Assembly (NCBI GenBank): GCA_964409635.1 | Contig: CAYPEL010000022.1 | Coordinates: forward strand, 1 to 24,767 | Direction of reading: 5' to 3' | Source: CAYPEL01 sp964409635 | Lineage (GTDB): Bacteria > Pseudomonadota > Gammaproteobacteria > DSM-19610 | DNA length: 24,767 bases | In this document: positions 1-7,666 of the stretch, piece after piece | How positions within the stretch are numbered: position 1 is the stretch's first letter | How the letters are laid out: each line of letters opens with the position of its first letter | The notes under the pieces: model-generated | What the model was told of the DNA's origin: nothing | Database searches by the model: none | The model's input: only the letters and a program-made list of their open reading frames with translations | Made by a program: the position numbers and the translations under genes

Positions 1-3000
1 TATGCGAAGTAACGCTGGCAGTAAGATCAGTGTAAAAATTGTACTAACGGCCAGTCCACCCACAATGGTTGCCGCCAGTCCACGGTATAATTCAGTGCCC
101 GCACCGGGTATGAGCAACAGTGGCAACATACCAAACAAACTGGTCAGCGCACTCATCAGAATCGGCCGCAAACGTATCTGCACGGCTTGCTGCACAGCCG
201 CTGCACGGGTCATGCCTGCCCGCTCGGCACTGCGGGTCTGGTAGACCAGCAAAATAGCATTATTGACGACCAGACCCAATACGATTATAAAACCAATCAT
301 GGTGAGCAGGTCCATGGGCTGAAAAACCAGCAGATTTGTTAAGCGCAACGCAATCACACCACCGACGGCAGCCAACGGCAAAACCAATAGGACTAGCAAA
401 CTGTCGATAAAGGATCTGAACAAGGCGCTCATCAATAAATACAAGATAACCACAGCCAGCAGAAAACTGCCGCTCATATTATCCAGCACCAGCCGCAATT
501 TCTCCGCGCTGCCCGAATAGCGAATCGCACCATCGGCTGGCAAGCGATCCAGTAACTCCGGTTCAATTTGGGTATGCAACTGATCCAATAAATGTTCCAG
601 TGACATGCCCTCCGGCGGCCGGATCTGTAAAGTCACAGTCCGCCGCCTGTCGAGACGGCGTATCTGTTCCGGCCCGGCCGAGCGTTGCAATTCAACCAGT
701 TCATGCAAGGGTAAAATACCCACACCCGGGGTCACGACTGGCATTGCCATAAATTCTTCCGGCGTCGACCATGGCAATACACGCACCACAATATCACGCT
801 GCCGCTCGCCATCGAAATATTCACCCGCATACTGTCCGGAACCAAATGCACGGCTGATGCGTGCCAGCGTCTGGCGGCTCCAACCGGCTTCGGCGAGCCT
901 GCGTTCATCGGGCAGCAATAATAATTCAGGCTGCGCCATTTCCAGACCCGGCCGGGGTCTTACACTGGCGCCAGGAATTTTTTCCTCTATGAGTTCGTAA
1001 CCCAGACGCGCAACATCCAGCAAAGCTTCCAATGAACGTGACTGCAAATTCATTTCAACACTGCTGCCGCCTCCGCCCATACCGCCAAATAATGCACTTT
1101 GCCGGGCGAAAGCCAGGGTATCAGGAAAACCCTGCACCATTTGATTCACGATGGGTAGCAATTCATCAACCTTATCCGGATCTGCCGCCCGTACGCCCAT
1201 AAATGCGCCACCCTGATGAACCACAATAAAATAATGATCGACTTTCGGTAATTTTTCACCTTTAAAATAGGGGTCAATCCGGCGGGCAATAACCTGAGCC
1301 AATTCCTTTTCAATATGCGCCACATTAACGCCAGGCGCCACGGATAAACTGACCGATATCCTGTTCCGCTGTCCTGATGGCAGATAGTCTGCTTCCGGCA
1401 TCAACCAGATAACCAACAGAATCGGTACGCTGAACAATAGGACGATGGTGCGCCAACGTTGCATACGGGTCTGCGTACGCTGCATGATCCAGCCTGCAAA
1501 TTGGCGCCATTTTTCTGCGTGCCGGTCATGCAGATCAATCTGCGCCAAGGTATGCTGCGCTGCAACCGGCACGAGCAATAAGGCAATCAATAATGAGGCA
1601 ATGACTGCAGCGGAAATCGCTATCGCCAGATCAGCAAATAACTGTCCCGCCTCCCCGGCCAGAAAAACCACCGGCAGGAAAACGGCGACCGTGGTAGCGG
1701 TTGAAGCCAGCAAGGCACCCCAGACTTGTTGCGCACCCTGTAAAGCCGCCTGTTCACTGCGCATACCTGACTCGCGCAAGCGCACCACATTCTCCAGCAC
1801 CACGATACTGGCATCCAGCACCATACCCACGGACAGCGCCAGCCCGGCCAGCGAGATTACGTTGAGGGTATGCGCACTGACATCAATAAAAATAAAGGCC
1901 GAAAGCATGCATAAGGGTATAGCGGCCGCAATGATAAGCGTGGCGCGCAACTTGCGCAAAAACCACCACAACACACCGACTGCCAATAAGATACCGAGTA
2001 AAAGATTTCCGGACAGCATATTGATAGACCGGTCGATATAAACTGTTTCATCATAGACCTGCTGGATACTCAGGCCAGCCTGTTTTAGAGGAACTTCGAG
2101 CTCAGCCACCACCTGCTTCAGGTGATCCATTAACTGCAACACGTTGACACCGGTTTCGCGGTAGGCATTAACGGCGATTGCCCGGGTACCCTGATTAATG
2201 ACAAAACTGTTCCTATCCACCTGGCGCAATTCAATGGTGGCGACATCACGCAACAACACGGGCTGGCCATCTCGCCAGTCGACAATCATTTCACCAAAGC
2301 GGTCAACCGGAAAAGTCCCGGAGAAGCGGATGGTATAACGCCGTTTACCCACATCCACCTGACCTGCCGAGACCTCTTTGTTACCCGCCACCCGGTTGAT
2401 GAGATCGGGTAATTGCACGTTAAGCGCGGCTAGCTTATAGGGATCAAAACTGATGCGTAGCTCCTTACCGCGGCCACCCCGCACCTCGGATTTTGCAACC
2501 CCCGGCACCCGTTCGATACGGGTGTGCACCAATTCCTCAACCAGCGTGCGATAGCTTTCTATATCCCGAGAATTACCCGGTAGGGTTTTAATAGCAAACC
2601 AAGCGACAGGCCGGTTACGCGCACCAATGGTTGAGAGCTTTGGCTCAACGGCATCTTCCGGATAGTTACCCACCCGGTTCAGTCGATTCAGCACATCGAT
2701 CAGAGCGCGCTGCAAATCGGCATCGGCTTCAAAACTCAGCGTCAGACGGCCACTGCCACGACTGGCCCGGGCGAGCATTTCGACCATACCCGGTGTACCG
2801 CGTAGCGCTCTTTCCTGCGGTTCCAGTATTTCAGATTCGATTTCTTTGGGAGAAGCGGCCCGCCAATTTGTGGAGACTGTGATCTCCGGACGTTCCACTT
2901 CTGGCGTCAGCTGTACCGGCAAACGTGACAGGCTGATGCCGCCAAACAAGATTAACATCAATACCGCCACCAGCGCCGCCACTGGATTTCCCAGCGCAGC

Positions 3001-3015
3001 ACGGGTCAGTATCAT
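1..3015 (-). CDS. RND efflux permease (AcrB/HAE-like), C-terminus beyond the window
   Basis: Inner-membrane proton-driven efflux permease of the RND superfamily. The frame is open from ATG at 3015 to the left edge (1005 codons), so the last few residues are missing. The start MILTRAALGNPVAAL fits the cytoplasmic N-terminus before TM1; two large periplasmic loops and two TM bundles follow in the usual order. TM4 carries GMVLDASIVVLENV with a single acidic residue, D401; the second Asp of AcrB (D408) is Ala. TM10 carries GLVVNNAILLVY, so the AcrB Lys940 position is Asn918. This is not the classical AcrB D-D-K proton relay, though single-Asp relays are known in other RND branches such as CusA. 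The ATG overlaps the stop of the adaptor gene by 4 nt (ATGA), so the two are translationally coupled. Substrate cannot be predicted. Confidence 0.93.
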   Translation of the reverse strand, partial: MILTRAALGNPVAALVAVLMLILFGGISLSRLPVQLTPEVERPEITVSTNWRAASPKEIESEILEPQERALRGTPGMVEMLARASRGSGRLTLSFEADADLQRALIDVLNRLNRVGNYPEDAVEPKLSTIGARNRPVAWFAIKTLPGNSRDIESYRTLVEELVHTRIERVPGVAKSEVRGGRGKELRISFDPYKLAALNVQLPDLINRVAGNKEVSAGQVDVGKRRYTIRFSGTFPVDRFGEMIVDWRDGQPVLLRDVATIELRQVDRNSFVINQGTRAIAVNAYRETGVNVLQLMDHLKQVVAELEVPLKQAGLSIQQVYDETVYIDRSINMLSGNLLLGILLAVGVLWWFLRKLRATLIIAAAIPLCMLSAFIFIDVSAHTLNVISLAGLALSVGMVLDASIVVLENVVRLRESGMRSEQAALQGAQQVWGALLASTATTVAVFLPVVFLAGEAGQLFADLAIAISAAVIASLLIALLLVPVAAQHTLAQIDLHDRHAEKWRQFAGWIMQRTQTRMQRWRTIVLLFSVPILLVIWLMPEADYLPSGQRNRISVSLSVAPGVNVAHIEKELAQVIARRIDPYFKGEKLPKVDHYFIVVHQGGAFMGVRAADPDKVDELLPIVNQMVQGFPDTLAFARQSALFGGMGGGGSSVEMNLQSRSLEALLDVARLGYELIEEKIPGASVRPRPGLEMAQPELLLLPDERRLAEAGWSRQTLARISRAFGSGQYAGEYFDGERQRDIVVRVLPWSTPEEFMAMPVVTPGVGILPLHELVELQRSAGPEQIRRLDRRRTVTLQIRPPEGMSLEHLLDQLHTQIEPELLDRLPADGAIRYSGSAEKLRLVLDNMSGSFLLAVVILYLLMSALFRSFIDSLLVLLVLPLAAVGGVIALRLTNLLVFQPMDLLTMIGFIIVLGLVVNNAILLVYQTRSAERAGMTRAAAVQQAVQIRLRPILMSALTSLFGMLPLLLIPGAGTELYRGLAATIVGGLAVSTIFTLILLPALLRI

Positions 3016-4106
3016 TGCACGCCGTCCAATGATTGGAGCGTGACGGGAAGCCCTTCTCGCAACCTTTCACCGCCCCGGATGACGACCCGGTCACCGGCTT
3101 GCAGACCGCCTTTTATTTCAATCATATCTTCGCTGGCGATGCCGGTCGTTACTTGCAAATTTTCAGCGAAATCCTTGTCATTGATTCTGAAAACGCTTAT
3201 TGAGTTACGCCGCAAGACCAGTGCATCACGGGGAACTGCCAACACCTGCCTCGGTAATGCAGCAGGTACAGCGACACGAACACTCTGCCCAATATGTAAA
3301 TCCTGCCGCCCAGGAACAATGCGCAACTCATACAAGCGTGATTGCGAATCGGTAGCCGGTACGGCTACGCGCACCACCCCCTGTGATGATTGACCGGCAA
3401 TATCCAGATCAATTGCCACACCGGACTTAACGAAGGGTAAGACATTTACAGGCATCCAGCTCTGGATTTCCAACTGACTGGTATCCATAAGAACTGCCAC
3501 GCCAGCACCACCATCCGCCCATTCACCCGCTTTGAGCAAGCGGCGTATTAGCACAGCATCAAAGGGCGCTTTGATGACACAGTTTTGTAACCGTTTTCCA
3601 GCAAGACGCTCACGCGCTTTTGCTGCTGCCAGTTCACTCCTGGCGCCCGCCAGGTCTGCTAAAGACTGTTCGAGCTGTCTTTGAGCCGCATTATTTTGTT
3701 TTGCAAGCCGTTGCAAGCGCTTAACTTCTTTTTCAAGAAATACCAGCCGGGCTTGCACACGTTGCGTTTCAGCTGCAACAACCCGTCTTTCCTGTTCCAT
3801 TATATCTGCATCAATTTTAGCAACCACCGCACCGCTTGCCAGCCGATCGCCCACTTCCGCGACATAAATCAGCCTGCCTTCAACCTCAGCCGGCACTTCA
3901 GTTTGTCCACGGCTAACCACTGTCCCTGGATACCAGTTTATGGGTGACATCTCACGCATTTCAGCTGTTGCCACAACAACCGGGCGGGCTTTTGGCGCGG
4001 CGCTTGATTGCTTTATCCCGGTTGAAAATAACAACACCATGCTGCTACAGAATACCGCTATGCTGTAAACCAGCCGAACAAATATTTTTGATTTTTTTGT
4101 ATGCAT
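3012..4106 (-). CDS. RND efflux periplasmic adaptor (HlyD/MFP family)
   Basis: Membrane-fusion protein linking the RND permease at 1-3015 to an outer-membrane channel. From ATG 4106 the product is 364 aa and begins MHTKKSKIFVRLVY with a hydrophobic segment ending SSAAPKA, a signal peptide or N-terminal anchor. Then come the split lipoyl/barrel-sandwich half (PGTVVSRGQTEVPAEVEGRL), an alpha-helical hairpin rich in Glu/Gln/Arg/Leu (about residues 100-160), the second lipoyl half (GKRLQNCVIKAPFDAVLIRR) and beta-barrel and membrane-proximal domains. The frame is open upstream to an ATG at 4268, but those 54 extra residues are Cys/Arg-rich and unlike an adaptor and would bury the signal peptide, so 4106 is preferred. 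No strong Shine-Dalgarno is visible. No outer-membrane component is in the window. Confidence 0.9.
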   Translation of the reverse strand: MHTKKSKIFVRLVYSIAVFCSSMVLLFSTGIKQSSAAPKARPVVVATAEMREMSPINWYPGTVVSRGQTEVPAEVEGRLIYVAEVGDRLASGAVVAKIDADIMEQERRVVAAETQRVQARLVFLEKEVKRLQRLAKQNNAAQRQLEQSLADLAGARSELAAAKARERLAGKRLQNCVIKAPFDAVLIRRLLKAGEWADGGAGVAVLMDTSQLEIQSWMPVNVLPFVKSGVAIDLDIAGQSSQGVVRVAVPATDSQSRLYELRIVPGRQDLHIGQSVRVAVPAALPRQVLAVPRDALVLRRNSISVFRINDKDFAENLQVTTGIASEDMIEIKGGLQAGDRVVIRGGERLREGLPVTLQSLDGVQ

Positions 4107-4278
4107 TATTTTGCTGCTTGCATCCACTGCTACATGTTTAAGTTGGTGGCACCCGTAAAATACTGTTTTAATCGCATAGCGCCAAATTATGCGCGTTGCT
4201 GGGCGAATAAATTCACACCCACAACAGGAAAATGAGCTTAACTTGGCGTCATTCCTGTAATATTCCATTTCAACAGAA

Positions 4279-4306
4279 TTAACAGAAGTTCCTGATCCGC
4301 TATGCT
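4279..4306 (+). promoter_or_regulatory. Candidate sigma-70 promoter for the CPA2 antiporter gene
   Basis: TTAACA (4279-4284, 5/6 to the -35 consensus), a 16-nt spacer and TATGCT (4301-4306, 4/6 to the -10 consensus). Transcription would begin near 4313, giving a leader of about 26 nt before the ATG at 4339. The rest of the 4107-4338 gap between the divergent genes shows nothing else I can name. Confidence 0.4.
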
Positions 4307-4338
4307 AGTCTAAAGCTTGCGTGGCAATATAGTATCTC

Positions 4339-5508
4339 ATGGCAGAGCATTCCATCGTATTTTCGGTGTTTCTTATTTTTACCGGCGCTGCGGTACTGGC
4401 CACACTCGCCCTCTACGCCCGGCAATCCGTACTGGTCGCCTATATCCTGCTGGGCATGCTGTTGGGGCCCTATTCATTGCGGCTGGTCAGAGATGTCGAG
4501 TTATTGCAAGACCTGTCCCACGTCGGCATTGTCTTCTTGCTTTTCCTGTTAGGCCTAAACCTGCACCCCCAGAATCTGTTACGCATGTTCAGCAAAGCCA
4601 CGCTGGTCACACTCGTTAGTTCTGCAATATTTTCTGGTTTTGGCTTTATCACTGCCTGGTTATTTGGATACACATTCAATGAGTGTCTGGTTATCGGTGC
4701 AACGATGATGTTCTCAAGCACGATTATCGGCCTCAAACTACTGCCCAGCACTGTCCTGCATCATCAGCATACTGGCGAAATAATTATCAGTGTTTTATTG
4801 CTACAGGATTTGATTGCCATTCTAATCCTTATGATTCTGTATGGCGCGGGCGGCGATTCCAAGGGGCCAGAACAGTTAATCATACTAGGCCTGAGCCTGC
4901 CCGCACTTGTGCTGTTTGCTTTTGTCTTCTCACGGTTCATTCTGACGCGTTTACTGGCGCGCTTCGATACCATCCAGGAATATATTTTTCTGCTCGCTAT
5001 TGGCTGGTGCCTAGGCATGGCCGAGTTGTCTGAATCACTCAACCTGTCCCCGGAAATTGGCGCCTTTATTGCGGGCGTTGCCGTTGCGACAGAACCGATT
5101 TCGCGTTTTATCGCCGATAGCCTGCGCCCCTTGCGCGACTTTTTTCTGGTGGTTTTCTTTTTCAGCCTGGGTGCAAGCATTGATCTTGGCTCGGTGCAAC
5201 AAGTCCTGCTGCCAGCCGCTATCCTGGCCGCAATGAGTCTATTATTAAAACCCTGGGTGTTTAAAAAATTATGGATATATGAAGGCGAGCCGGCGGGTGA
5301 GTCGGCTGAAATAGGTGTGCGACTGGGCCAGATCAGCGAATTTTCATTATTGATTGCCTTACTGGCAACCGAATTAAAAGTTATCGGAGAACAGGCGTCC
5401 TATCTGATACAACTGGCCACACTGATGACATTCATTGTGTCTTCCTATTTTATCGTCGCCCGGTATCCCACCCCGATCGCAACGTCGAGTAGGCTGCGCA
5501 GGGACTGA
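4339..5508 (+). CDS. CPA2-family cation/proton antiporter, membrane domain only
   Basis: Monovalent cation:proton antiporter of the CPA2 family (KefB/YbaL relatives), 389 aa, with about 11-13 hydrophobic segments over the whole length. Family features visible: VLVAYILLGMLLGPYSL in an early helix, GIVFLLFLLGLNLHPQNL, the substrate-site region ATMMFSSTIIGLKLLPST (residues 121-138), SVLLLQDLIAILIL with acidic D157 in the ion-binding helix, and LSPEIGAFIAGVAVA later on. The protein ends soon after the last helix and lacks the RCK/TrkA-N nucleotide-binding domain seen in KefB, KefC and YbaL, so glutathione- or nucleotide-type gating is not expected in cis. It is a monocistronic plus-strand gene divergent from the efflux pump; transported ion unknown. 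Confidence 0.9.
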   Translation: MAEHSIVFSVFLIFTGAAVLATLALYARQSVLVAYILLGMLLGPYSLRLVRDVELLQDLSHVGIVFLLFLLGLNLHPQNLLRMFSKATLVTLVSSAIFSGFGFITAWLFGYTFNECLVIGATMMFSSTIIGLKLLPSTVLHHQHTGEIIISVLLLQDLIAILILMILYGAGGDSKGPEQLIILGLSLPALVLFAFVFSRFILTRLLARFDTIQEYIFLLAIGWCLGMAELSESLNLSPEIGAFIAGVAVATEPISRFIADSLRPLRDFFLVVFFFSLGASIDLGSVQQVLLPAAILAAMSLLLKPWVFKKLWIYEGEPAGESAEIGVRLGQISEFSLLIALLATELKVIGEQASYLIQLATLMTFIVSSYFIVARYPTPIATSSRLRRD

Positions 5509-5554
5509 CAGACCAACTGAACCCATCAATACAACCTGTCGGCGTACTTGAGCC

Positions 5555-6097
5555 TTAACTGTAAAAGTAGCGCCACTCGCAGCCACTAAATCCCTGCAAT
5601 GCATTCATCAATGTTTCTGTTGGCAGCGCTTCCTGTGGATAGACACCGGTAATCTCCACAAAACAGCGCGCGTAACCGGCGGCCTTCCTCCAATTGAGGG
5701 CATGCACAGGGGTTTTGGTATCACATCGGTTACAAACAGTTAACATTTCTGCAATAAGACTTTCACCATCAATCTCGACCACCGACCGGCAGTGCGGGCA
5801 GCGCGGTGGCGGGTAATGCGGAGCAATCAGAAATTGAGGTGACTCTTTTTTCATCCGAATACGAATCGAACAAAATTCCTTCTCTGGCTGATTACCATCA
5901 GGCTCCAAATTGATTGCCGGCGCACAACCCATAAAAGTTACCAGACTTAGAAAACTATCCCCAATGAGAAAACCCGGCGCGAACCCTTCAGGTAAGACAC
6001 CACCGGCCAGTCCTATTGTTTGCAACAGAGAATACAGGTCGTTGATCAGGTGCGGTGACCAGGCAGCATCTGTTGGGTGTAGTATGAGAGACGCCAT
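5555..6097 (-). CDS. Conserved hypothetical protein with zinc ribbon
   Basis: 180-aa soluble protein, function unknown. It starts MASLILHPTDAAWSPHLIND and carries two CxxC knuckles, CPHC and CNRC, separated by 18 residues in the middle of the chain, a pattern typical of a treble-clef or zinc-ribbon metal site. The stretch IAPHYPPPRCPHCRS leads into the first knuckle. The C-terminal part (GYARCFVEITGVYPQEALP) has one further Cys, and one more lies near the end (GCEWRYFYS). There is no signal peptide and no membrane segment. The gene is convergent with the antiporter; 46 nt separate the two stops and no clear terminator hairpin lies there. Confidence 0.75.
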   Translation of the reverse strand: MASLILHPTDAAWSPHLINDLYSLLQTIGLAGGVLPEGFAPGFLIGDSFLSLVTFMGCAPAINLEPDGNQPEKEFCSIRIRMKKESPQFLIAPHYPPPRCPHCRSVVEIDGESLIAEMLTVCNRCDTKTPVHALNWRKAAGYARCFVEITGVYPQEALPTETLMNALQGFSGCEWRYFYS

Positions 6098-6180
6098 TAA
6101 TTTTCACTATTTACTGTGGTCGGTTTATTCTAGAGCATCGTTACCGGTTTTATAATCCGTAATCCTAGGAGCCTGTCAGA

Positions 6181-6214
6181 GAAAAATAAAAAACCCGGCT
6201 AAGAAGCCGGGTTT
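6181..6214 (-). terminator. Rho-independent terminator of the PEP-CTERM gene
   Basis: Perfect 10-bp stem, AAACCCGGCT (6191-6200) against AGCCGGGTTT (6205-6214), with a 4-nt loop. Read on the minus strand the stem is followed directly by TTTATTTTTC, a good U-tract. It sits 21 nt past the stop of the gene at 6236-6787, so that gene is probably its own transcription unit. Confidence 0.9.
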
Positions 6215-6235
6215 GTATCGACAGTATAAATGTTT

Positions 6236-6787
6236 TTAAGAACGATTTTTCCTTTTGGTAAACCCAATCAGGAATAGACCGGTACCTAACAATAATGCAA
6301 CACCAGGTGCTGGAACTTCCTTTTTATCAGCCCAGGCAACCAGTTTAGCATATTTAAATTTATAATCTGACTTTGTGTACTTGTAATTACCCTGTATTGC
6401 CGTTAGGTTTACATCAAGCATGCCGGTATCACTTAAAGTAGTGAGATCGGTGAGTTTGAATTTCTTTGACCAATCTACTTCCCACTTATTAAAGGTTTCA
6501 TCGGCCGTTCCGAAAACGGCGTATTCATAACTCCAGTCCCAATCGTCTTTCAGGTAAAGTTTGATAACCGCACCGCTAATATATTCAGACTTTGGGTCGT
6601 AACCATGCTTTGTAAGGTCAAACTTCCACGCGTGACTGCCAGATGAAGTATTGGCCGTCATCATGAAGTCTTCAGGATTATAAATATCCTTGTAGTCGTA
6701 TTTATAGCTATGAATGTAGGTAGCACTGGCAATGCCAGAAATACAAAATAGAACTACACTCAGCGTTATTTTTGTCAATTTACTCAT
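6236..6787 (-). CDS. PEP-CTERM sorting-domain protein
   Basis: Small exported protein (183 aa) with the architecture of an exosortase substrate. An N-terminal signal peptide (MSKLTKITLSVVLFCISGIA, cleavage likely after ASA at 20-22) precedes a Tyr/Lys/Asp/Trp-rich, beta-looking body (residues 23-155). The C-terminal sorting signal has V158-P-A-P-G, a hydrophobic helix ALLLGTGLFLIGF and a basic tail KRKNRS. The motif is the VPAP variant of VPEP. By family knowledge an exosortase (XrtA/EpsH type) would process it during export; none is in this window. The gene has a strong G7 ribosome-binding stretch (6795-6801), a sigma-54-type promoter and its own terminator. Codon use and base composition are visibly more AT-rich than the neighbours. 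The body matches no fold I recognise. Confidence 0.88.
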   Translation of the reverse strand: MSKLTKITLSVVLFCISGIASATYIHSYKYDYKDIYNPEDFMMTANTSSGSHAWKFDLTKHGYDPKSEYISGAVIKLYLKDDWDWSYEYAVFGTADETFNKWEVDWSKKFKLTDLTTLSDTGMLDVNLTAIQGNYKYTKSDYKFKYAKLVAWADKKEVPAPGVALLLGTGLFLIGFTKRKNRS

Positions 6788-6801
6788 AAGTATTCCCCCC
6801 C

Positions 6802-6822
6802 AAGTAACAATTATTGTTACTT
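6802..6822. repeat. Perfect 21-nt palindrome in the PEP-CTERM gene leader
   Basis: AAGTAACAAT (6802-6811), one central base, ATTGTTACTT (6813-6822): a perfect 10-1-10 inverted repeat. If transcription starts at about 6825, as the sigma-54 element predicts, it occupies RNA positions about +4 to +24 and lies directly before the G7 Shine-Dalgarno. RNA could form an 8-bp stem with a 5-nt loop. It could be an operator, a 5'-end stabilising hairpin or a translation control element. Confidence 0.75.
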
Positions 6823-6835
6823 CATATAAAATATG

Positions 6836-6851
6836 AGCAATTTACGTGCCT
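6836..6851 (-). promoter_or_regulatory. Sigma-54 (RpoN) -24/-12 promoter
   Basis: On the minus strand AGGCACGTAAATTGCT, against the RpoN consensus TGGCACG-N4-TTGCW: only the first base differs. The GG (6850-6849) and GC (6838-6837) have the required spacing, and predict a start at about 6825, 38 nt before the ATG at 6787. RpoN promoters need an enhancer-binding activator; candidate sites lie upstream at 6924-6944 and 7015-7035. Confidence 0.8.
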
Positions 6852-6923
6852 AAAATATGTTTGCTAGATATATCAATATGATACCGCTCATAAATTCTGA
6901 ACACTAGGCACACAACACGTAAA

Positions 6924-6944
6924 AGTGTAATAATTATTAACAGT
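6924..6944. promoter_or_regulatory. Candidate activator site, proximal copy
   Basis: AGTGTAA-N7-TAACAGT, an imperfect 21-bp dyad. Its first 12 bases (AGTGTAATAATT) repeat exactly at 7015-7026. It lies about 100-120 bp upstream of the predicted sigma-54 start, the usual range for enhancer-binding proteins. The cognate protein is unknown. Confidence 0.45.
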
Positions 6945-6992
6945 TAATATTGATTAAAATACCCGAAAATGTACATTTTTAAAAAGAAATTC

Positions 6993-7076
6993 AAATAGTT
7001 AGTTAATCTTCGATAGTGTAATAATTTTTTACACTTGCGCACCAATTTTCTAGAACCTGCATTTAACTAACTATTT
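6993..7076. repeat. 14-bp perfect inverted repeat flanking the distal site
   Basis: AAATAGTTAGTTAA (6993-7006) and its exact reverse complement TTAACTAACTATTT (7063-7076), separated by 56 bp. The pair encloses the distal dyad at 7015-7035. The area 6788-7165 has no gene apart from this regulatory material and is strongly AT-rich. The arms could be a second operator pair or a remnant; which one cannot be told. Confidence 0.6.
7015..7035. promoter_or_regulatory. Candidate activator site, distal copy
   Basis: AGTGTAA (7015-7021), 7 bp, TTACACT (7029-7035): a perfect 7-7-7 dyad sharing 12 bases with the copy at 6924-6935, about 190-210 bp upstream of the predicted sigma-54 start. Two similar dyads 91 bp apart upstream of an RpoN promoter look like an upstream activating sequence. 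This is inference from position and symmetry only. Confidence 0.5.
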
Positions 7077-7165
7077 ACCGTTTACCACAGACGTTTTGTC
7101 GAATGGCCAATTCCTTCATATAATGGTGAAGTGCACACATCCAGTATATGCACAGCAGAGTGCAA

Positions 7166-7564
7166 TTAGTTTTTTGAGCCCGACTGATCCCAGCTGAAGG
7201 TACAATCGAGGTGGGAACGTACAGAGATAAGTCCGGTAATGCCATCTTCCACCATGGTTTCCAGCGGTGTGCGCTGGCGGAATTTCCGGTTGGCTTTATG
7301 CATCCACAAACGGCCCATTTGGCGGCTGAATGGGAAGGTGGTTCGCAACGCATCTGCGATACAGATAAGATGCTCAATGCGTAACATGATATTGGGCTCA
7401 TCCGGCAACGGCCGCTCTTCGCGCATTCGGACGAGTTCCCGGACTGGCACATTTTCAAGACCCAACAGCAGCAGCTGATCTTTGGCCTTTACTTCCCAGC
7501 CCTCCAGCATATTTAATATTCCACGGGTTAAATCCTGGCGCTCTTCGAGGGTCATATCAGACAT
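7166..7564 (-). CDS. MbcA/ParS/Xre-type antitoxin-domain (DUF2384-like) protein, no toxin partner
   Basis: 132-aa protein. The N-terminal half (residues 1-55) is helical and resembles the helix-turn-helix half of Xre-like antitoxins. The C-terminal half has the toxin-binding-domain pattern: LRIEHLICIADALRTTFP, then MGRLWMHKANRKFRQRTPLETMVEDGITGLISVRSHLD, equivalent to the 'W..pn..f.g.sPle.l..g' signature of the MbcA/ParS/Xre family. In classic modules a RES-domain toxin gene follows directly; here the next gene downstream is the PEP-CTERM gene behind a 378-nt AT-rich gap, and the upstream neighbour is a flavin reductase. It is therefore an orphan, possibly a stand-alone regulator. An overlapping ORF in another frame (7075-7458) is a shadow. 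Confidence 0.75.
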   Translation of the reverse strand: MSDMTLEERQDLTRGILNMLEGWEVKAKDQLLLLGLENVPVRELVRMREERPLPDEPNIMLRIEHLICIADALRTTFPFSRQMGRLWMHKANRKFRQRTPLETMVEDGITGLISVRSHLDCTFSWDQSGSKN

Positions 7565-7666
7565 GTTTATTACCTAATTTTATATGCCGGCCATCTTATC
7601 ATGCTTGAAACAGGTAAAATGAGTGGCTATCCGCTATTCCACACAGTAAATACGGACAAAGCAGGA

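Noticed and set aside
1445..2041. 198-aa plus-strand ORF
   Set aside because: Antisense to the RND permease, whose frame is continuous with clear family motifs; the plus-strand product is Ala/Ser/Thr/Arg-biased with no recognisable domain.
4107..4268. N-terminal extension of the efflux adaptor to ATG 4268
   Set aside because: Would place 54 Cys/Arg-rich residues before the signal peptide; no family counterpart and no ribosome-binding site.
7075..7458. 127-aa minus-strand ORF overlapping the ParS-like gene
   Set aside because: Different frame from the recognisable toxin-binding domain; low-quality Cys/Ser-rich translation and no ribosome-binding site.
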